Shown: positions 34,037 to 43,064, counted from the stretch's first letter. The stretch is 64,000 nt of DNA from Dethiosulfovibrio salsuginis (GCF_900177735.1 NZ_FXBB01000002.1:62001-126000); one strand, 5' to 3'. The notes: generated from the sequence alone by a model not told the origin. A program made the numbers and translations.

Positions 34037-36852
34037 CTCAAAAGTAGAGGGAGTCCGAGGAGCAGGACAAGATAACCGAGGTTGAAAGGGGATACTAGGC
34101 AACCACCGGATCCGGGAGACAGGGCGACAAGCTCGCCTTTCTCCCTTGAGAGAACCGTTGAAAGGCCGAAAATCCCGTCTTCCTCTCCATCCTGTATCAG
34201 GAATACCCCTCGACCAGAGCCATCGGCCAGAATACCGACGTAAGGGCTTTTTCCGTCGACCAGACAGACGGTCCAGCATATGTCATATACGGTTGAACCG
34301 TCTTTATCTTTCTTAGAGACCAAGAAAAAGTCCCCTGCTCTATCCCCAACCAGGGAAGGAAGCTCCCATCTATGGTCGCCTAAGATGACAAACAGTCCCA
34401 ATCTACCCAGCACGTTTAGACTTCCTTCACCGTAGCCCGGAAGGTCGAGTTTTTTAAGCTCCGATTCGTACACCGACAGGGTTACGTCGAAAAACACCTT
34501 GTTTCCGTATCCTACCAACCGGGAGACCGAGAAGGACATTTGATCCAGTATATCCTTGGGCTTTACCCCTAAAAGACCGGAGAGCACGTCCGGGTGTATT
34601 GATCCTTTTTTAGGAACCGTAGCACCAAGATCTCCTGGTCCTACAGACAGGGTATCGGGAACCGATATATCGAGACTCATAGGGGCACCGACGTAGAGCC
34701 GTCCTTCCAGTCCAACCTTACGCAGAAAATCTCTGGACACAGGAGCCCCTATCTCCTCAAGACCCTTAGCCACCGTAAAGGTCTTTACGTCGCTGGAGAC
34801 GGAGATCTCGAGACCAGTACCCCATATCTGATCCGCGGCCACTACCTGCCAGCGAAACAGGCCTGGGGGAATATCGTTAGGAATGGGCCATCTATGATCG
34901 TTGCCTTCGTAGACTTTAACCATCTCTCCAGATTCGTCAGCCCCCAGAAAGAGCCGATAGATCACGTCGGAGGTCTCGCTGTATTTGAAGTTCCAGTCCA
35001 AAGTCCCCGAGATCCCTATACGACCTTCGTCCATAGGAAAAGACCCTATAAACTCAGGAGGAAGGGTCTCTATAGACCTTTTAAGGTTGAGATGCCCTCC
35101 TGTGGCGACCTTGCCCTTAAGGCTTTCAAGGGGAGCGGCCCCTCTCAGAATCCTCCACCTTATGGTGTCCATGGACTCATCGGGGAAAAGGCCTCTCAAA
35201 AAAGATACCGCCCCTGATACGTAGGACGCCGCCATAGACGTTCCTGTCTTGGACTCGTACCGCTCCGTCGGACTGGGAAATCCCACCCCAAAGTCGTCAA
35301 GATAGAAAAACGACCCCGACGGATCGGTTCCAGAACTCCAACTGACCACTATCCGGAAACTGGCCTGTGTCCTCATCTTTCTCGGTATACGAGCCACTAT
35401 TCTGCCAAAATCCAGATGATCGAGACCACCTTTGCCTATTCGGGCTATATCTAGCCACTCACCGTTCGGTTCAGTCCTACACTGGAGGGATACCCATTCA
35501 TCGTCGTATCCCCAAAAACCACTGTACCATCCCCTTACGTAGGCCCCGGCGTAAATCTCAAGGTCCGAGGATACCGCGGAGAGGTCGAGAGGTTCTTTCA
35601 GGGTAAGATAGCCCTTCCCTCCGCCTGGTTTAAACGTCAGCTTCCAACTATTTTTGGGGCTACGGTACAGAGGACTGTTTCCCCAGGGGTCTAAACCATG
35701 ACGGCCTAATTCCCAGTCACCCGACGCTATCCATCTACTGCCCCCTAGCTCCATTTCGTCAAAAAACAACGAACGATCCCCAGACCTCGGATCGAAAGGA
35801 ATCCCTGGAAAGGTGCTGAGGATATCGGTGCCTGGAGCCGCCAGGAGAACCGACCTAAGCCCGTAGGAGGATTCATCGTTGAGGTTGCCATCCCTGTCCA
35901 TATTGGCCACCGATATGACGTTAGGCAGATCGTAGCCCGAGGGATAGACCGGCTCTAAATCGTTGTCGTTAGAGGAGTTCCCCGCTGAGGCCACAAACAG
36001 CACAGACTCCACAGAAAGGGCCTCTATGGCCTCGTAGGCGGCCTGAGAGTAGCCTCCAAACTGGAAAGCCCCGTTGACCACCACCACCGGAACGTCCTTC
36101 CTCTTCATCTCCAAGATATAGTTAAGGCCCTTGACCACCGTTGCCACGTCCCCGTAACCTCCGCTGTCAAGGCACTTTACAGCCATGATAGATCCCTTCC
36201 AGAAGACCCCGGAGACCCCAAGCCGGTTGTCTCCTACTGCACCGATTATCCCAGCGCAGTGGGTCCCGTGGAAGTTATCGTCCATAGGATCACCGTCGTC
36301 GTTGACGAAATCGTAGCCGTGGAGATCGCCGGAGGAGGGATAGGGGTTGATCCACATATTGGACTTTAAATCGACGTGGTTATAATCGACTCCGCTGTCG
36401 AGAACCGCCACGACCCCTCCACCTTCGGTGGCGGTGTACCAGCTGTGTTGCCCCCCTATATCCCCTCCGGAAAGACCGCTATCCCTCAGAGCCCACTGAT
36501 CTAGGAACAGAGGATCGCTAGGAGTAACGGCAAGGGACCTGACCCTGTAATTGGGCTCGGCCGCTAAAACCGAGCTGTTAGATCGCACTTTTTCGACAAG
36601 GATCTCCGTTGAGAGATCGGCCCTCAGAAGGTACCAATCCCCTTCTTCTCCTTCCATAAGGAAAGATAGTCTCAAGTCAGGGTCTTCAAAAAAGCCGCCT
36701 GACGGCTCAGATCCGCTCTTAACCTTTATCAACACCTCGCCATGAAGCCAAGGTTCCCCCAATCTAAAAACCTGGGCATCACAGGAAAAGGTGAAAGACA
36801 CAAAATACAGACAAAACACAGAGAGAAAGATCAAAAAACCTCGATGCTTCAT
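34024..36852 (-). CDS. Exported subtilisin-family (S8) protease with Synergist-CTERM-like tail
   Basis: A 942-residue secreted serine protease. Order: signal peptide (1-26), inhibitor-like propeptide (about 30-110), S8 catalytic domain with Asp in VLDSGVDYNH (D152), His in NFHGTHCAG (H195) and Ser in GTSMAASYVSG (around 550). A jelly-roll-like insert (about 360-540) lies before the Ser, and a long C-terminal region with fibronectin-like and other beta domains follows. The end is SGGCLVSP, a hydrophobic helix and RKRK, which resembles the Synergist-CTERM sorting tail. All triad residues intact. Likely a cell-surface protease for peptide utilisation. It follows the DHH gene by 6 bases. Confidence 0.9.
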   Translation of the reverse strand: MKHRGFLIFLSVFCLYFVSFTFSCDAQVFRLGEPWLHGEVLIKVKSGSEPSGGFFEDPDLRLSFLMEGEEGDWYLLRADLSTEILVEKVRSNSSVLAAEPNYRVRSLAVTPSDPLFLDQWALRDSGLSGGDIGGQHSWYTATEGGGVVAVLDSGVDYNHVDLKSNMWINPYPSSGDLHGYDFVNDDGDPMDDNFHGTHCAGIIGAVGDNRLGVSGVFWKGSIMAVKCLDSGGYGDVATVVKGLNYILEMKRKDVPVVVVNGAFQFGGYSQAAYEAIEALSVESVLFVASAGNSSNDNDLEPVYPSGYDLPNVISVANMDRDGNLNDESSYGLRSVLLAAPGTDILSTFPGIPFDPRSGDRSLFFDEMELGGSRWIASGDWELGRHGLDPWGNSPLYRSPKNSWKLTFKPGGGKGYLTLKEPLDLSAVSSDLEIYAGAYVRGWYSGFWGYDDEWVSLQCRTEPNGEWLDIARIGKGGLDHLDFGRIVARIPRKMRTQASFRIVVSWSSGTDPSGSFFYLDDFGVGFPSPTERYESKTGTSMAASYVSGAVSFLRGLFPDESMDTIRWRILRGAAPLESLKGKVATGGHLNLKRSIETLPPEFIGSFPMDEGRIGISGTLDWNFKYSETSDVIYRLFLGADESGEMVKVYEGNDHRWPIPNDIPPGLFRWQVVAADQIWGTGLEISVSSDVKTFTVAKGLEEIGAPVSRDFLRKVGLEGRLYVGAPMSLDISVPDTLSVGPGDLGATVPKKGSIHPDVLSGLLGVKPKDILDQMSFSVSRLVGYGNKVFFDVTLSVYESELKKLDLPGYGEGSLNVLGRLGLFVILGDHRWELPSLVGDRAGDFFLVSKKDKDGSTVYDICWTVCLVDGKSPYVGILADGSGRGVFLIQDGEEDGIFGLSTVLSREKGELVALSPGSGGCLVSPFNLGYLVLLLGLPLLLRKRK

Positions 36853-36858
36853 GATCGA

Positions 36859-37776
36859 TTACCTGTTTATCTCTTTTAGGATCTCCTCGAGCACTTCGTG
36901 CCTGTCCTCGTAGGGGACCTGACAGGTTCCGACCCTGAAGTGACCGCCACCGCCGAAACGGAGCATGAGCTTGCCCACGTCCACCTCGGAGGTACGGTTC
37001 AGTATGGAGTGCCCCACGGAGAAAACGCAGAACTCCATCTTCTTCCCGTCGAAAACCCGAACGGAGATATTTTGATCGGGATATAGAGCGTAGATGACGT
37101 GACGGTTACCGACAAAGGTCTCTTCCTTGCCTATAAGGTCGGTGATAACTCCGTCCCCTTGGCTATAGCTGTTTTCCTTTAACATGTCCATGAAGAGCGG
37201 TATCTGTTCTCTGTAACGGCGGACCCTCTCCTGGACGTCCTCTAGGGCCAGAATATCGTCTATATCGTGTTCTCTCAGGTATTCCACCAGGTCGTCCATG
37301 AGCTGATAGTTGGATATAGTGTAGTCCCTGTACCGCCCGAGACCAGTCCTAGGGTCCATGACAAAAGACAGCATAACCCAGCCCTGAGGGTCAAGAATCT
37401 CCTCTCTGGAGAAGTCGGCGGAATCTGCCTTATCCGCCACTTCGACAAGGTAGGATAACCTGGACAGAGGACCATCGTCACCTCCATAGTAGTTGTATAT
37501 GACCCTGGCACAGCTTTTAGCACAGGGATCGCAGGCACCGTCCCAATGGTGGCGGAACATCTCCTCCCTCTCCACCTCCGAGGCGTGGTGGTCGAACCAC
37601 AGGCCACATCCCGGCAGATAAGGAACGTTGGCCAGGACGTCGTTGGAGTCGGCCTGGACCAAGCCGTCCTGGATATCCTTAGGGTGGACGAACTTTCTCT
37701 CGTCCATTACCCCCATTTCCTTTAAAAGGACGGCACACATTAGACCGTCGAAATCGCTTCTGGTTAAAAGACGCAT
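36859..37776 (-). CDS. DHH-family phosphoesterase
   Basis: A 305-residue DHH/DHHA1 phosphoesterase related to exopolyphosphatase-like and NrnA-like enzymes. Motifs seen are RSDFDGLMCA (metal-binding Asp pair near residue 10), WFDHHASE (DHH, around 65), an internal acidic DKADSADF (around 130) and the C-terminal DHHA1 GGGGHFRVGTC (around 280). GGGAGG precedes the ATG. Possible substrates are nanoRNA, cyclic dinucleotides or polyphosphate; not decided by sequence. The cyclic-dinucleotide reading is tempting because c-di-GMP genes lie 7 kb away, but this is speculative. Middle gene of the HdeD-DHH-subtilase set. Confidence 0.88.
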   Translation of the reverse strand: MRLLTRSDFDGLMCAVLLKEMGVMDERKFVHPKDIQDGLVQADSNDVLANVPYLPGCGLWFDHHASEVEREEMFRHHWDGACDPCAKSCARVIYNYYGGDDGPLSRLSYLVEVADKADSADFSREEILDPQGWVMLSFVMDPRTGLGRYRDYTISNYQLMDDLVEYLREHDIDDILALEDVQERVRRYREQIPLFMDMLKENSYSQGDGVITDLIGKEETFVGNRHVIYALYPDQNISVRVFDGKKMEFCVFSVGHSILNRTSEVDVGKLMLRFGGGGHFRVGTCQVPYEDRHEVLEEILKEINR

Positions 37777-37779
37777 TAA

Positions 37780-38331
37780 TTATTCCTCCCGTCCGAGACT
37801 TATTCCTAAGGCAACTAAGGTCGATCCGGTACAGAGCAGGTTGAAGCCCACCAACATACCGACACCCCAGGCGGCGGCAAAAAGATCTTGCCATATGAGC
37901 ATGGCCAGGGCGAGAGCGAGAAGGCCGCTGGCAAGTAGCCACAGCCAACCTTTAAGGCCCTTGAGTTTTAGGGCTAGAACGACTTTAAACAGCCCCTCTA
38001 CAAAAAAATAGACGCTAAGAATCATCGTCAAGGTGATAACGCCGCTCAAGGGCTTGGCCAGAAGGATGATCCCGGTCATGAGGGCCAGAAACGCCCCTAA
38101 GATATCCCCCAAACCGCCTCTCCCCTGACGTCTCTCTCTGTAGCCACTAAAAGCCATCGCCGATCCCGCCGCAACCATCAACCATCCAATAAGCGTCTCT
38201 ATGGCGATTGAGGCCATAAGAGGCATAGACACCGCCATTCCCCCGAGAAGGGCGAGAGATACACCTAGGCCGATGATCCAGCCCCTGCGAGAGCGAAGCC
38301 CTCCTCTGTCAAAGTCACCGAAGATAAACAT
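37780..38331 (-). CDS. HdeD-like membrane protein (DUF308)
   Basis: A 183-residue protein with six predicted membrane helices arranged as repeated pairs (WIIGLGVSLALLGGMAVS, LIGWLMVAAGSAMAFSG, ALMTGIILLAKPLSG and so on), the pattern of HdeD/DUF308 proteins. Those are linked to acid or stress resistance in enterics, but most homologues have no proven role. It is the first gene of a minus-strand set ending with the subtilase; only 3 bases separate it from the DHH gene. Function here unknown. Confidence 0.82.
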   Translation of the reverse strand: MFIFGDFDRGGLRSRRGWIIGLGVSLALLGGMAVSMPLMASIAIETLIGWLMVAAGSAMAFSGYRERRQGRGGLGDILGAFLALMTGIILLAKPLSGVITLTMILSVYFFVEGLFKVVLALKLKGLKGWLWLLASGLLALALAMLIWQDLFAAAWGVGMLVGFNLLCTGSTLVALGISLGREE

Positions 38332-38374
38332 GATTTGCCCTCCTCATCTTCTATGGTTAGACCGCTGTAAGGAG

Positions 38375-38383
38375 AGTATATCA
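38375..38383 (-). promoter_or_regulatory. Extended -10 promoter for the HdeD-DHH-subtilase operon
   Basis: Minus-strand TGATATACT (TGn plus TATACT) about 45 bases before the HdeD-like ATG; no strong -35. The MITE copy 2 ends about 35 bases further upstream. Confidence 0.4.
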
Positions 38384-38416
38384 CGACGAACGATCGGGTA
38401 AGAGGTGTGATATAGG

Positions 38417-38663
38417 GGAACCTCTAAAAACTCACTTTCAAGTCCCCTCGGAGAGATCGTCCCGCCTGCGCCCTGTTTCGCCCAATCGTATACTCGACCT
38501 GCCTGTTCCGTACGAACCGCCTCGGAGGGCACGTCCTGTGCCCCCTCGGCTTGGGGCGACGTCCTGTCGCCCCATTCGACTACACGACGGCATGTCGAGT
38601 ATACGGGCTCAAATGGGCTACGTCGGGACGATCTCTCCGAGGATTAGAGTTTTTAGAGGTGCC
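38417..38663. mobile_element. MITE-like element, copy 2 (about 247 bp)
   Basis: The same element as 32387-32635 in the same orientation, with GGAACCTCTAAAAACTC and its complement AGAGGTGCC at the ends. The inner hairpins are better paired here: GGGGCGAC-GTCCT-GTCGCCCC is perfect. No clear target duplication remains, suggesting an older insertion. It lies between two divergent promoters; the plus-strand -35 starts 18 bases after its right end. Confidence 0.88.
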
Positions 38664-38680
38664 CATAAAAGAATTGCCTC

Positions 38681-38709
38681 TTGACACCCTCTCTTTAGCG
38701 GGGTAAAAT
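38681..38709 (+). promoter_or_regulatory. Near-consensus sigma-70 promoter of the small-gene locus
   Basis: TTGACA (38681-38686), 17-base spacer, TAAAAT (38704-38709): the best sigma-70 promoter in the window. It drives the 30-codon leader ORF. Confidence 0.8.
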
Positions 38710-38749
38710 AACCGAAATTTTTCAGACAACGAGGAAGGAGGAGCCTGCC

Positions 38750-38842
38750 ATGACCTACAAAATAGACGGTAACAGCTTCAACGCCATAGTCGTCCTAATT
38801 ATGGGCTGCGGGTCTTCTCCCGGTGCCCTCACTTTGTCGTGA
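38750..38842 (+). CDS. Putative 30-residue leader peptide
   Basis: ATG with GAAGGAGG 7 bases upstream, 40 bases from the promoter -10. The product is MTYKIDGNSFNAIVVL followed by IMGCGSSPGALTLS. It has no obvious run of one amino acid, as classic attenuation leaders do; a Gly-Cys-Gly-Ser-Ser-Pro stretch near the end is notable. The codons from 38803 to 38828 can form a hairpin, and the stop codon stands 13 bases before the terminator stem, so ribosome position could influence terminator folding. Alternatively it is a small membrane or secreted peptide (hydrophobic AIVVLIMG core). I do not recognise a family. Confidence 0.55.
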   Translation: MTYKIDGNSFNAIVVLIMGCGSSPGALTLS

Positions 38843-38855
38843 CGGCTTTTTACGG

Positions 38856-38893
38856 GAGCGGGATCCTTTTACATAGGATCCCGCTCTTTTTTT
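38856..38893 (+). terminator. Intrinsic terminator/attenuator between leader ORF and 53-codon ORF
   Basis: An 11-bp perfect stem (38856-38866 with 38876-38886), 9-base loop and seven T's. It sits after the leader stop and before the next ribosome site, the usual place for an attenuator. No antiterminator alternative is obvious except the upstream hairpin at 38803-38828. Confidence 0.88.
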
Positions 38894-38929
38894 ATCCCCA
38901 AAAAAATCAGGAGAGAAGGAGTGTTTGAG

Positions 38930-39091
38930 ATGACTAGAGACAACAATTCCCATTTTTACCAGGCAGAGGAATTCAGAGGCCCATTTGTAGGCTATACCCT
39001 CTGCGACCCCACACCACAGGAGCGACGGTTCGCGGCGAACTTCGAGGTAAACTCGGTTCGTTACAGAGGCCCTTTCGAGGGCGTACGCTGA
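38930..39091 (+). CDS. Small 53-residue protein with twin RGPF motifs
   Basis: ATG preceded by AAGGAG about 9 bases upstream. The product has an internal near-repeat: EFRGPFVGY in the first half and RYRGPFEGV at the end, separated by a Cys-Asp-Pro-Thr-Pro turn and a basic ERRF. It is hydrophilic with no signal peptide. Possible readings are a small regulator, a chaperone-like peptide, or a modified-peptide precursor, but no maturation enzyme is adjacent. I recognise no family. Its expression seems controlled by the terminator upstream. Confidence 0.5.
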   Translation: MTRDNNSHFYQAEEFRGPFVGYTLCDPTPQERRFAANFEVNSVRYRGPFEGVR

Positions 39092-39150
39092 CAGAACCTT
39101 CCTCACCCACTCGCGGGGCCTCCGGTAGGCAGACCGGGGGCTACATAAAG

Positions 39151-39192
39151 AAAGGCCCGAGATGTCCCCTCCAGGGAGTATCTCGGGCCTTT
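39151..39192. terminator. Bidirectional terminator between small ORF and HAD gene
   Basis: An 11-bp stem, AGGCCCGAGAT with its complement, flanked by A's on the left and T's on the right, giving T-tailed hairpins on both strands. A smaller hairpin CCGGT-N6-ACCGG lies at 39122-39137. Confidence 0.85.
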
Positions 39193-39196
39193 TATC

Positions 39197-39781
39197 TCAT
39201 CTCCGAAAGGGCCTGTAAAACCGCCTTGACCTTTCCGCCAAGGTGAACATCTCACGATCTCCTTCCGAGTCGCCGTAGACGAAAACCGGCTCAGGAAGGC
39301 TTGGGAAGGCCCTTTTGATCCTACGAACCTTCTCCGGGCCTCGACAGTTTCGACCTTTTATCCTGCCGGTCAGAACCCCCCCTATGTCCTCAAGCTCGGT
39401 GGCTATAAGGGACTCCACACCGTGAGACCGACACCACGGCTCCAGCCAGTCGGACACCGATGCGGAGACCAGTGCGACCTGGTCCCCTCTGCCTAAGTGC
39501 CAAGACAGCCTGTCCTGGGCACCGGGCCTCATGGCCCGATCCAGATCGGACACAAAGTCCTCACAATGTGTTCTAAGCTCATCCCTGGAGACTCCAGCCC
39601 ATAGATCGGACAGGAAAGCCTGCTTCATCCTATGCCGACGGTCTTGAGAGAGGCCGTGAAGGATCGAAGCCTTTAGGGCCGCCGATAAAACCTTTGGCAG
39701 GCCGAAGACCTTTCTGTGAAACAAAAAGCACGAATCACCTTCGATAAGGGTTCCGTCGAAGTCGAAAAGAGCTATTCCCAT
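39197..39781 (-). CDS. HAD-superfamily phosphatase (SerB-like, subfamily IB)
   Basis: A 194-residue HAD hydrolase with motif I FDFDGTLIEGD (nucleophile Asp near residue 7), motif II LVSASVSDW (around 102), and motif III/IV in FVYGDSEGDREM (around 170). The helical cap and HAD-IB pattern match phosphoserine-phosphatase-like enzymes. Substrate unknown. It lies 3 bases after the TerB-like gene and ends the Ter cluster, so a role in that stress system (for example on a modified nucleotide) is possible but not shown. Confidence 0.88.
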   Translation of the reverse strand: MGIALFDFDGTLIEGDSCFLFHRKVFGLPKVLSAALKASILHGLSQDRRHRMKQAFLSDLWAGVSRDELRTHCEDFVSDLDRAMRPGAQDRLSWHLGRGDQVALVSASVSDWLEPWCRSHGVESLIATELEDIGGVLTGRIKGRNCRGPEKVRRIKRAFPSLPEPVFVYGDSEGDREMFTLAERSRRFYRPFRR

Positions 39782-39784
39782 AGA

Positions 39785-40228
39785 CTAAAGTCCGAACTCC
39801 TCCGGCGCGATACCTACGACCGCACAGATCTCCCTCACGACCGCTTTTTCCGAGTCGTCGAAGTTTCCGTCGGCCCCTCCGACGGAAATAGCCACCGCCA
39901 CGGCGATTCTGGCCTCCTCGGGCTTGCTCTTGAGCTTGCCCATGGCGTTAAGGGCCTGGGCCTTGCCTATGGTGAGATCAAAACCAAACCCGGTCATAAA
40001 GTTATCGAAAGACTTAACCACGTCGGACATGCTGAAGACAGAGAGCTCCGGGCTGTTCTGTATAAAGCCCATCATCTTGGCCTTTTCCGACTGATCCACC
40101 ACGCCGTCGGCGTAGGCCACCAAGGCACAGCCAGCCACTACAGCCTCAAGCATCTCCTTGCTTTTGTACTGCTTTATTTTGGTGGAAAGATCGCTGAACT
40201 TATCCTTGAAAATATTCAAAAACCCCAT
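39785..40228 (-). CDS. terB: TerB-family tellurite-resistance-type protein
   Basis: A 147-residue helical TerB-domain protein with the acidic metal-binding type repeats ADGVVDQSEK (around 40) and GADGNFDDSEK (around 116). TerB proteins bind divalent metal and are thought to link Ter vesicle/membrane complexes. It follows the Ca2+ ATPase by 22 bases. A second TerB-like protein is encoded at 44284-44682, so this operon carries two divergent TerB modules. Confidence 0.85.
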   Translation of the reverse strand: MGFLNIFKDKFSDLSTKIKQYKSKEMLEAVVAGCALVAYADGVVDQSEKAKMMGFIQNSPELSVFSMSDVVKSFDNFMTGFGFDLTIGKAQALNAMGKLKSKPEEARIAVAVAISVGGADGNFDDSEKAVVREICAVVGIAPEEFGL

Positions 40229-40250
40229 AACCTATCATCCCTTCTTCTCT

Positions 40251-43064
40251 CTAGTTAGTTGCTTTCTTACGTGAGGATCGCCTCAAAAGCTCGCCTATTA
40301 TAAGGACCGGGCTGGTCCCGATAAATATCAATATCCAGTCCATAACCCCTAAGGGGACGGTCCTGAAGAAAGCCCCTCCATACTGGACGGCTAAAACCTG
40401 ACAGACCGCTATACCAAAAGCTATTATCAAGAACGCCCTGTTCTCCGTTACCCCCGAAAAGGCGCTGACCGTTCTGCCGAAGACCCTGGCGTTGAACATA
40501 TTCCAGAAATGGAGGATGACGAAGGAGGAGAAAAGCACCGTCAGCTCCCTATCGGTTACTCCACCTCGCTCCATGAAGATAAGCCATGTCACCATTATCA
40601 AGGCGAAGGTCCCTCCGGTCCAGGATATATTCTTGATCATGGCGGGGGAGAGTATAAACGCCTCCGGATCTCTGGGGCCAGCGGCCATAACATCGCTGTG
40701 AGGTGGCTCGGAGGCCAGAGCTAGCGCCGCCAAAGTATCCATGATGAGGTTTATCCAGAGCATCTGAATGACAGTAAAGGGCAGAGCTATCCCTATAAAA
40801 GGTCCTAAAAAAACCACCGTGAGGGCCGCCAGGTTTATTGTCAGCTGGAACAGTATAAACCTCTGGATATTGGAGTAGAGGCTTCTACCCCATTTGACCG
40901 CTCTGACGATGGAGGCAAAGGAGTCGTCAAGGAGGACTATATCCGCCGCCTCTTTAGCCACGTCGGTTCCGCTCATCCCCATGGCCAGTCCTACGTCGGC
41001 GAAGTTGAGCGCGGGGGCGTCGTTGGTTCCGTCTCCGGTGACCGCCACCACCTGGCCGTTATCCTGGAGGGTCTTGACCAACTTTCTCTTATCCATAGGA
41101 CGGGCGCGCCAGATTATCTTGACCCTTTTGACCGCCTCTCTTGCCTCCTCCTCGGAGAGCTCGGAGAAGGTGGCTCCGTCCATAGAGACGACCTCTGGAT
41201 CGTCGTCCTCCAGGACCAGACCACACTGCCTGCCTATCTCTACGGCGGTGGCCTTGACGTCGCCAGTGACTATTTTGACGTCTATGCCAGCAGAGAGAGC
41301 TCTCTTAACCGCATCGGGAACCTCGTCCCTGACGGGATCCATGATGGCGGCGAATCCGACCCAGGTCATGCCTTTAAGATCCTCGATTGCCTCCTCCGGC
41401 GACTCTCCGAGGTGTAGCGGCCTGGTTGCGAAGCCTAAGGCCCTCATCCCTCTGGCCTGAAGGACGGTTATCTCGTCTAGTATGGCCGATGGGTCCTGAT
41501 CGCAGAGGGCCAGGACTATCTCCGGCGCCCCTTTGACGTGGAGGACATCGTCCACTACTGTAGCCATTAGCTTTCGCTCGGTGGAGAAAGGGAGGCGAGC
41601 CTGTATGCTATTCTGGTCCCTTATGGCCTGGCTATCGAAGCCCTGCTCCTCTATGGCCATAAGGAGGGCGCATTCGGTGGGGTTGCCCAGACAGGTGGAC
41701 TTCCCAGACGAGTCCTCACCTATGGTGGCACTGGAGTTCATGGCTATGGATAAGGCCATAGCTTGGTCCAAGTCGAAGGAGGTCTCCACCACTTTCATCT
41801 CGTTTTTCGTGAGGGTGCCGGTTTTATCGGAGCAGATAACGCTGGCGGCCCCGATGGTCTCGCAGGCGTGCATCCTCCGGACGAGGTTATTGTCCTTCAT
41901 CATGGCCCTCATAGAGTAGGCCAGAGAGAGTGTTACGCTCATGGCGAGCCCCTCAGGGACCGCCACCACGATAACGGTTACGGCGATCATAAAGTACTCG
42001 ACCAGCGACCTCAGAACCTCCGAGGGCATCCAGAGGGAGGGCGATTTAGCGATAGAGCCGGTGAGGGCCAGGGCCAGGGCACCTAGGAGAAGTATTCCCG
42101 CCCCTATCCCTACCGTTACGATCCAGCTTTTAGCCCCTGAGGAACCTATAAAGGCAGGGACCTCTTTCTCGATTCCCGCAAGCTCAAGTCCATCGTAGAA
42201 TATAGGGACCCATACCTTTGACAGGACCACCAGAAGGGCCACCATACCGACCCAGAAGAGCTTCCACTGTCCCTGATCGAGGACCAGTTCCCCTACTGAA
42301 CTCCCTCTCCACACAAGGGCGGTGAACAGTCCAGCTGCAACGCCGAACCCTACGACCCCTATGAGCTTGGATAACCTCTCAAGCTGTTTGTTGAGAGGGG
42401 TGTCCTCTCCTGTGTCCTCGGTGGCAGCTTTAGCCGTTTTACCTATCTCCGTTCCGTCCCCTACGGCGGAGACCTTCATCACTCCGTCCCCTTCCCGTAC
42501 GGCACAACCTCTGAGAAGGAAGTCAATGGGGTAGGCCTTGCCTCCGTCGGAGGAAGGTCCAGGGACGTCCTTTTTGACCGGCACCGACTCTCCGGTCAGC
42601 TTTGATTCGTCGACCCTCAGGCCGAGCCCCTCAAGGACGTGGCCGTCGGCGGGTATTTCCTCTCCGGTCTCCAGGATGACCACGTCCCCTACGACTATAT
42701 CCTTCTTGGGAACCGAGGTTATGACGTCGTTTCTGAACACCTTCACAGGGGTCTCGTCCTGGGACGTCAGAAGCAGGTCGAATTCTTTACCTGCCTTAAA
42801 CTCGTTGACGAAGGCCAGTCCAGTAGCGAGAAGGACCGCCATGGCGATTCCCAGGCTGTCCAGATACTCTCCGTGCATCGATCCGGTTATGAAGGAGATA
42901 ACAACAGCGACCAAGAGTATCCTTATGACAGGATCCTCAAATTTCTCCAGAAAAAGCCTCCACCAGGGATCTCTTTCCGCCAGTGTCAGCACGTTAGAGC
43001 CGTGTTCAATACGACTTTGTTTTACTTCTTCGTTCGTGAGTCCTTTATAGGACATAAAAAACAT
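40251..43064 (-). CDS. P-type Ca2+-transporting ATPase (type II, PMCA/SERCA-like)
   Basis: A 937-residue cation pump. Motifs in order: TGES (actuator, ESKLTGESVPV, around 155), PEGLAMSV (transmembrane ion site, around 370), DKTGTLTKNE (phosphorylated Asp, around 417), KGAPE (nucleotide site) and TGDGTNDAPAL (hinge), with about 10 membrane helices. PEGL and the acidic helix residues fit Ca2+ transport; specificity is inferred. The ATG at 43064 has AAAGGA nearby; ATG 43055 is possible. It lies within the Ter gene set, between a TerA-like and a TerB-like gene, consistent with Ter systems being tied to metal and Ca2+ homeostasis. Confidence 0.93.
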   Translation of the reverse strand: MFFMSYKGLTNEEVKQSRIEHGSNVLTLAERDPWWRLFLEKFEDPVIRILLVAVVISFITGSMHGEYLDSLGIAMAVLLATGLAFVNEFKAGKEFDLLLTSQDETPVKVFRNDVITSVPKKDIVVGDVVILETGEEIPADGHVLEGLGLRVDESKLTGESVPVKKDVPGPSSDGGKAYPIDFLLRGCAVREGDGVMKVSAVGDGTEIGKTAKAATEDTGEDTPLNKQLERLSKLIGVVGFGVAAGLFTALVWRGSSVGELVLDQGQWKLFWVGMVALLVVLSKVWVPIFYDGLELAGIEKEVPAFIGSSGAKSWIVTVGIGAGILLLGALALALTGSIAKSPSLWMPSEVLRSLVEYFMIAVTVIVVAVPEGLAMSVTLSLAYSMRAMMKDNNLVRRMHACETIGAASVICSDKTGTLTKNEMKVVETSFDLDQAMALSIAMNSSATIGEDSSGKSTCLGNPTECALLMAIEEQGFDSQAIRDQNSIQARLPFSTERKLMATVVDDVLHVKGAPEIVLALCDQDPSAILDEITVLQARGMRALGFATRPLHLGESPEEAIEDLKGMTWVGFAAIMDPVRDEVPDAVKRALSAGIDVKIVTGDVKATAVEIGRQCGLVLEDDDPEVVSMDGATFSELSEEEAREAVKRVKIIWRARPMDKRKLVKTLQDNGQVVAVTGDGTNDAPALNFADVGLAMGMSGTDVAKEAADIVLLDDSFASIVRAVKWGRSLYSNIQRFILFQLTINLAALTVVFLGPFIGIALPFTVIQMLWINLIMDTLAALALASEPPHSDVMAAGPRDPEAFILSPAMIKNISWTGGTFALIMVTWLIFMERGGVTDRELTVLFSSFVILHFWNMFNARVFGRTVSAFSGVTENRAFLIIAFGIAVCQVLAVQYGGAFFRTVPLGVMDWILIFIGTSPVLIIGELLRRSSRKKATN

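Noticed and set aside
38411-38669. Target-site duplication for MITE copy 2
   Set aside because: The flanks TATAGG and CATAAA do not match; at best 4 of 6 bases agree with shifted ends.
38750-38900. Selenocysteine read-through of the leader ORF TGA
   Set aside because: The frame after TGA immediately enters the terminator hairpin and the T run; no SECIS-like loop fits the distance and no Sec gene is present.
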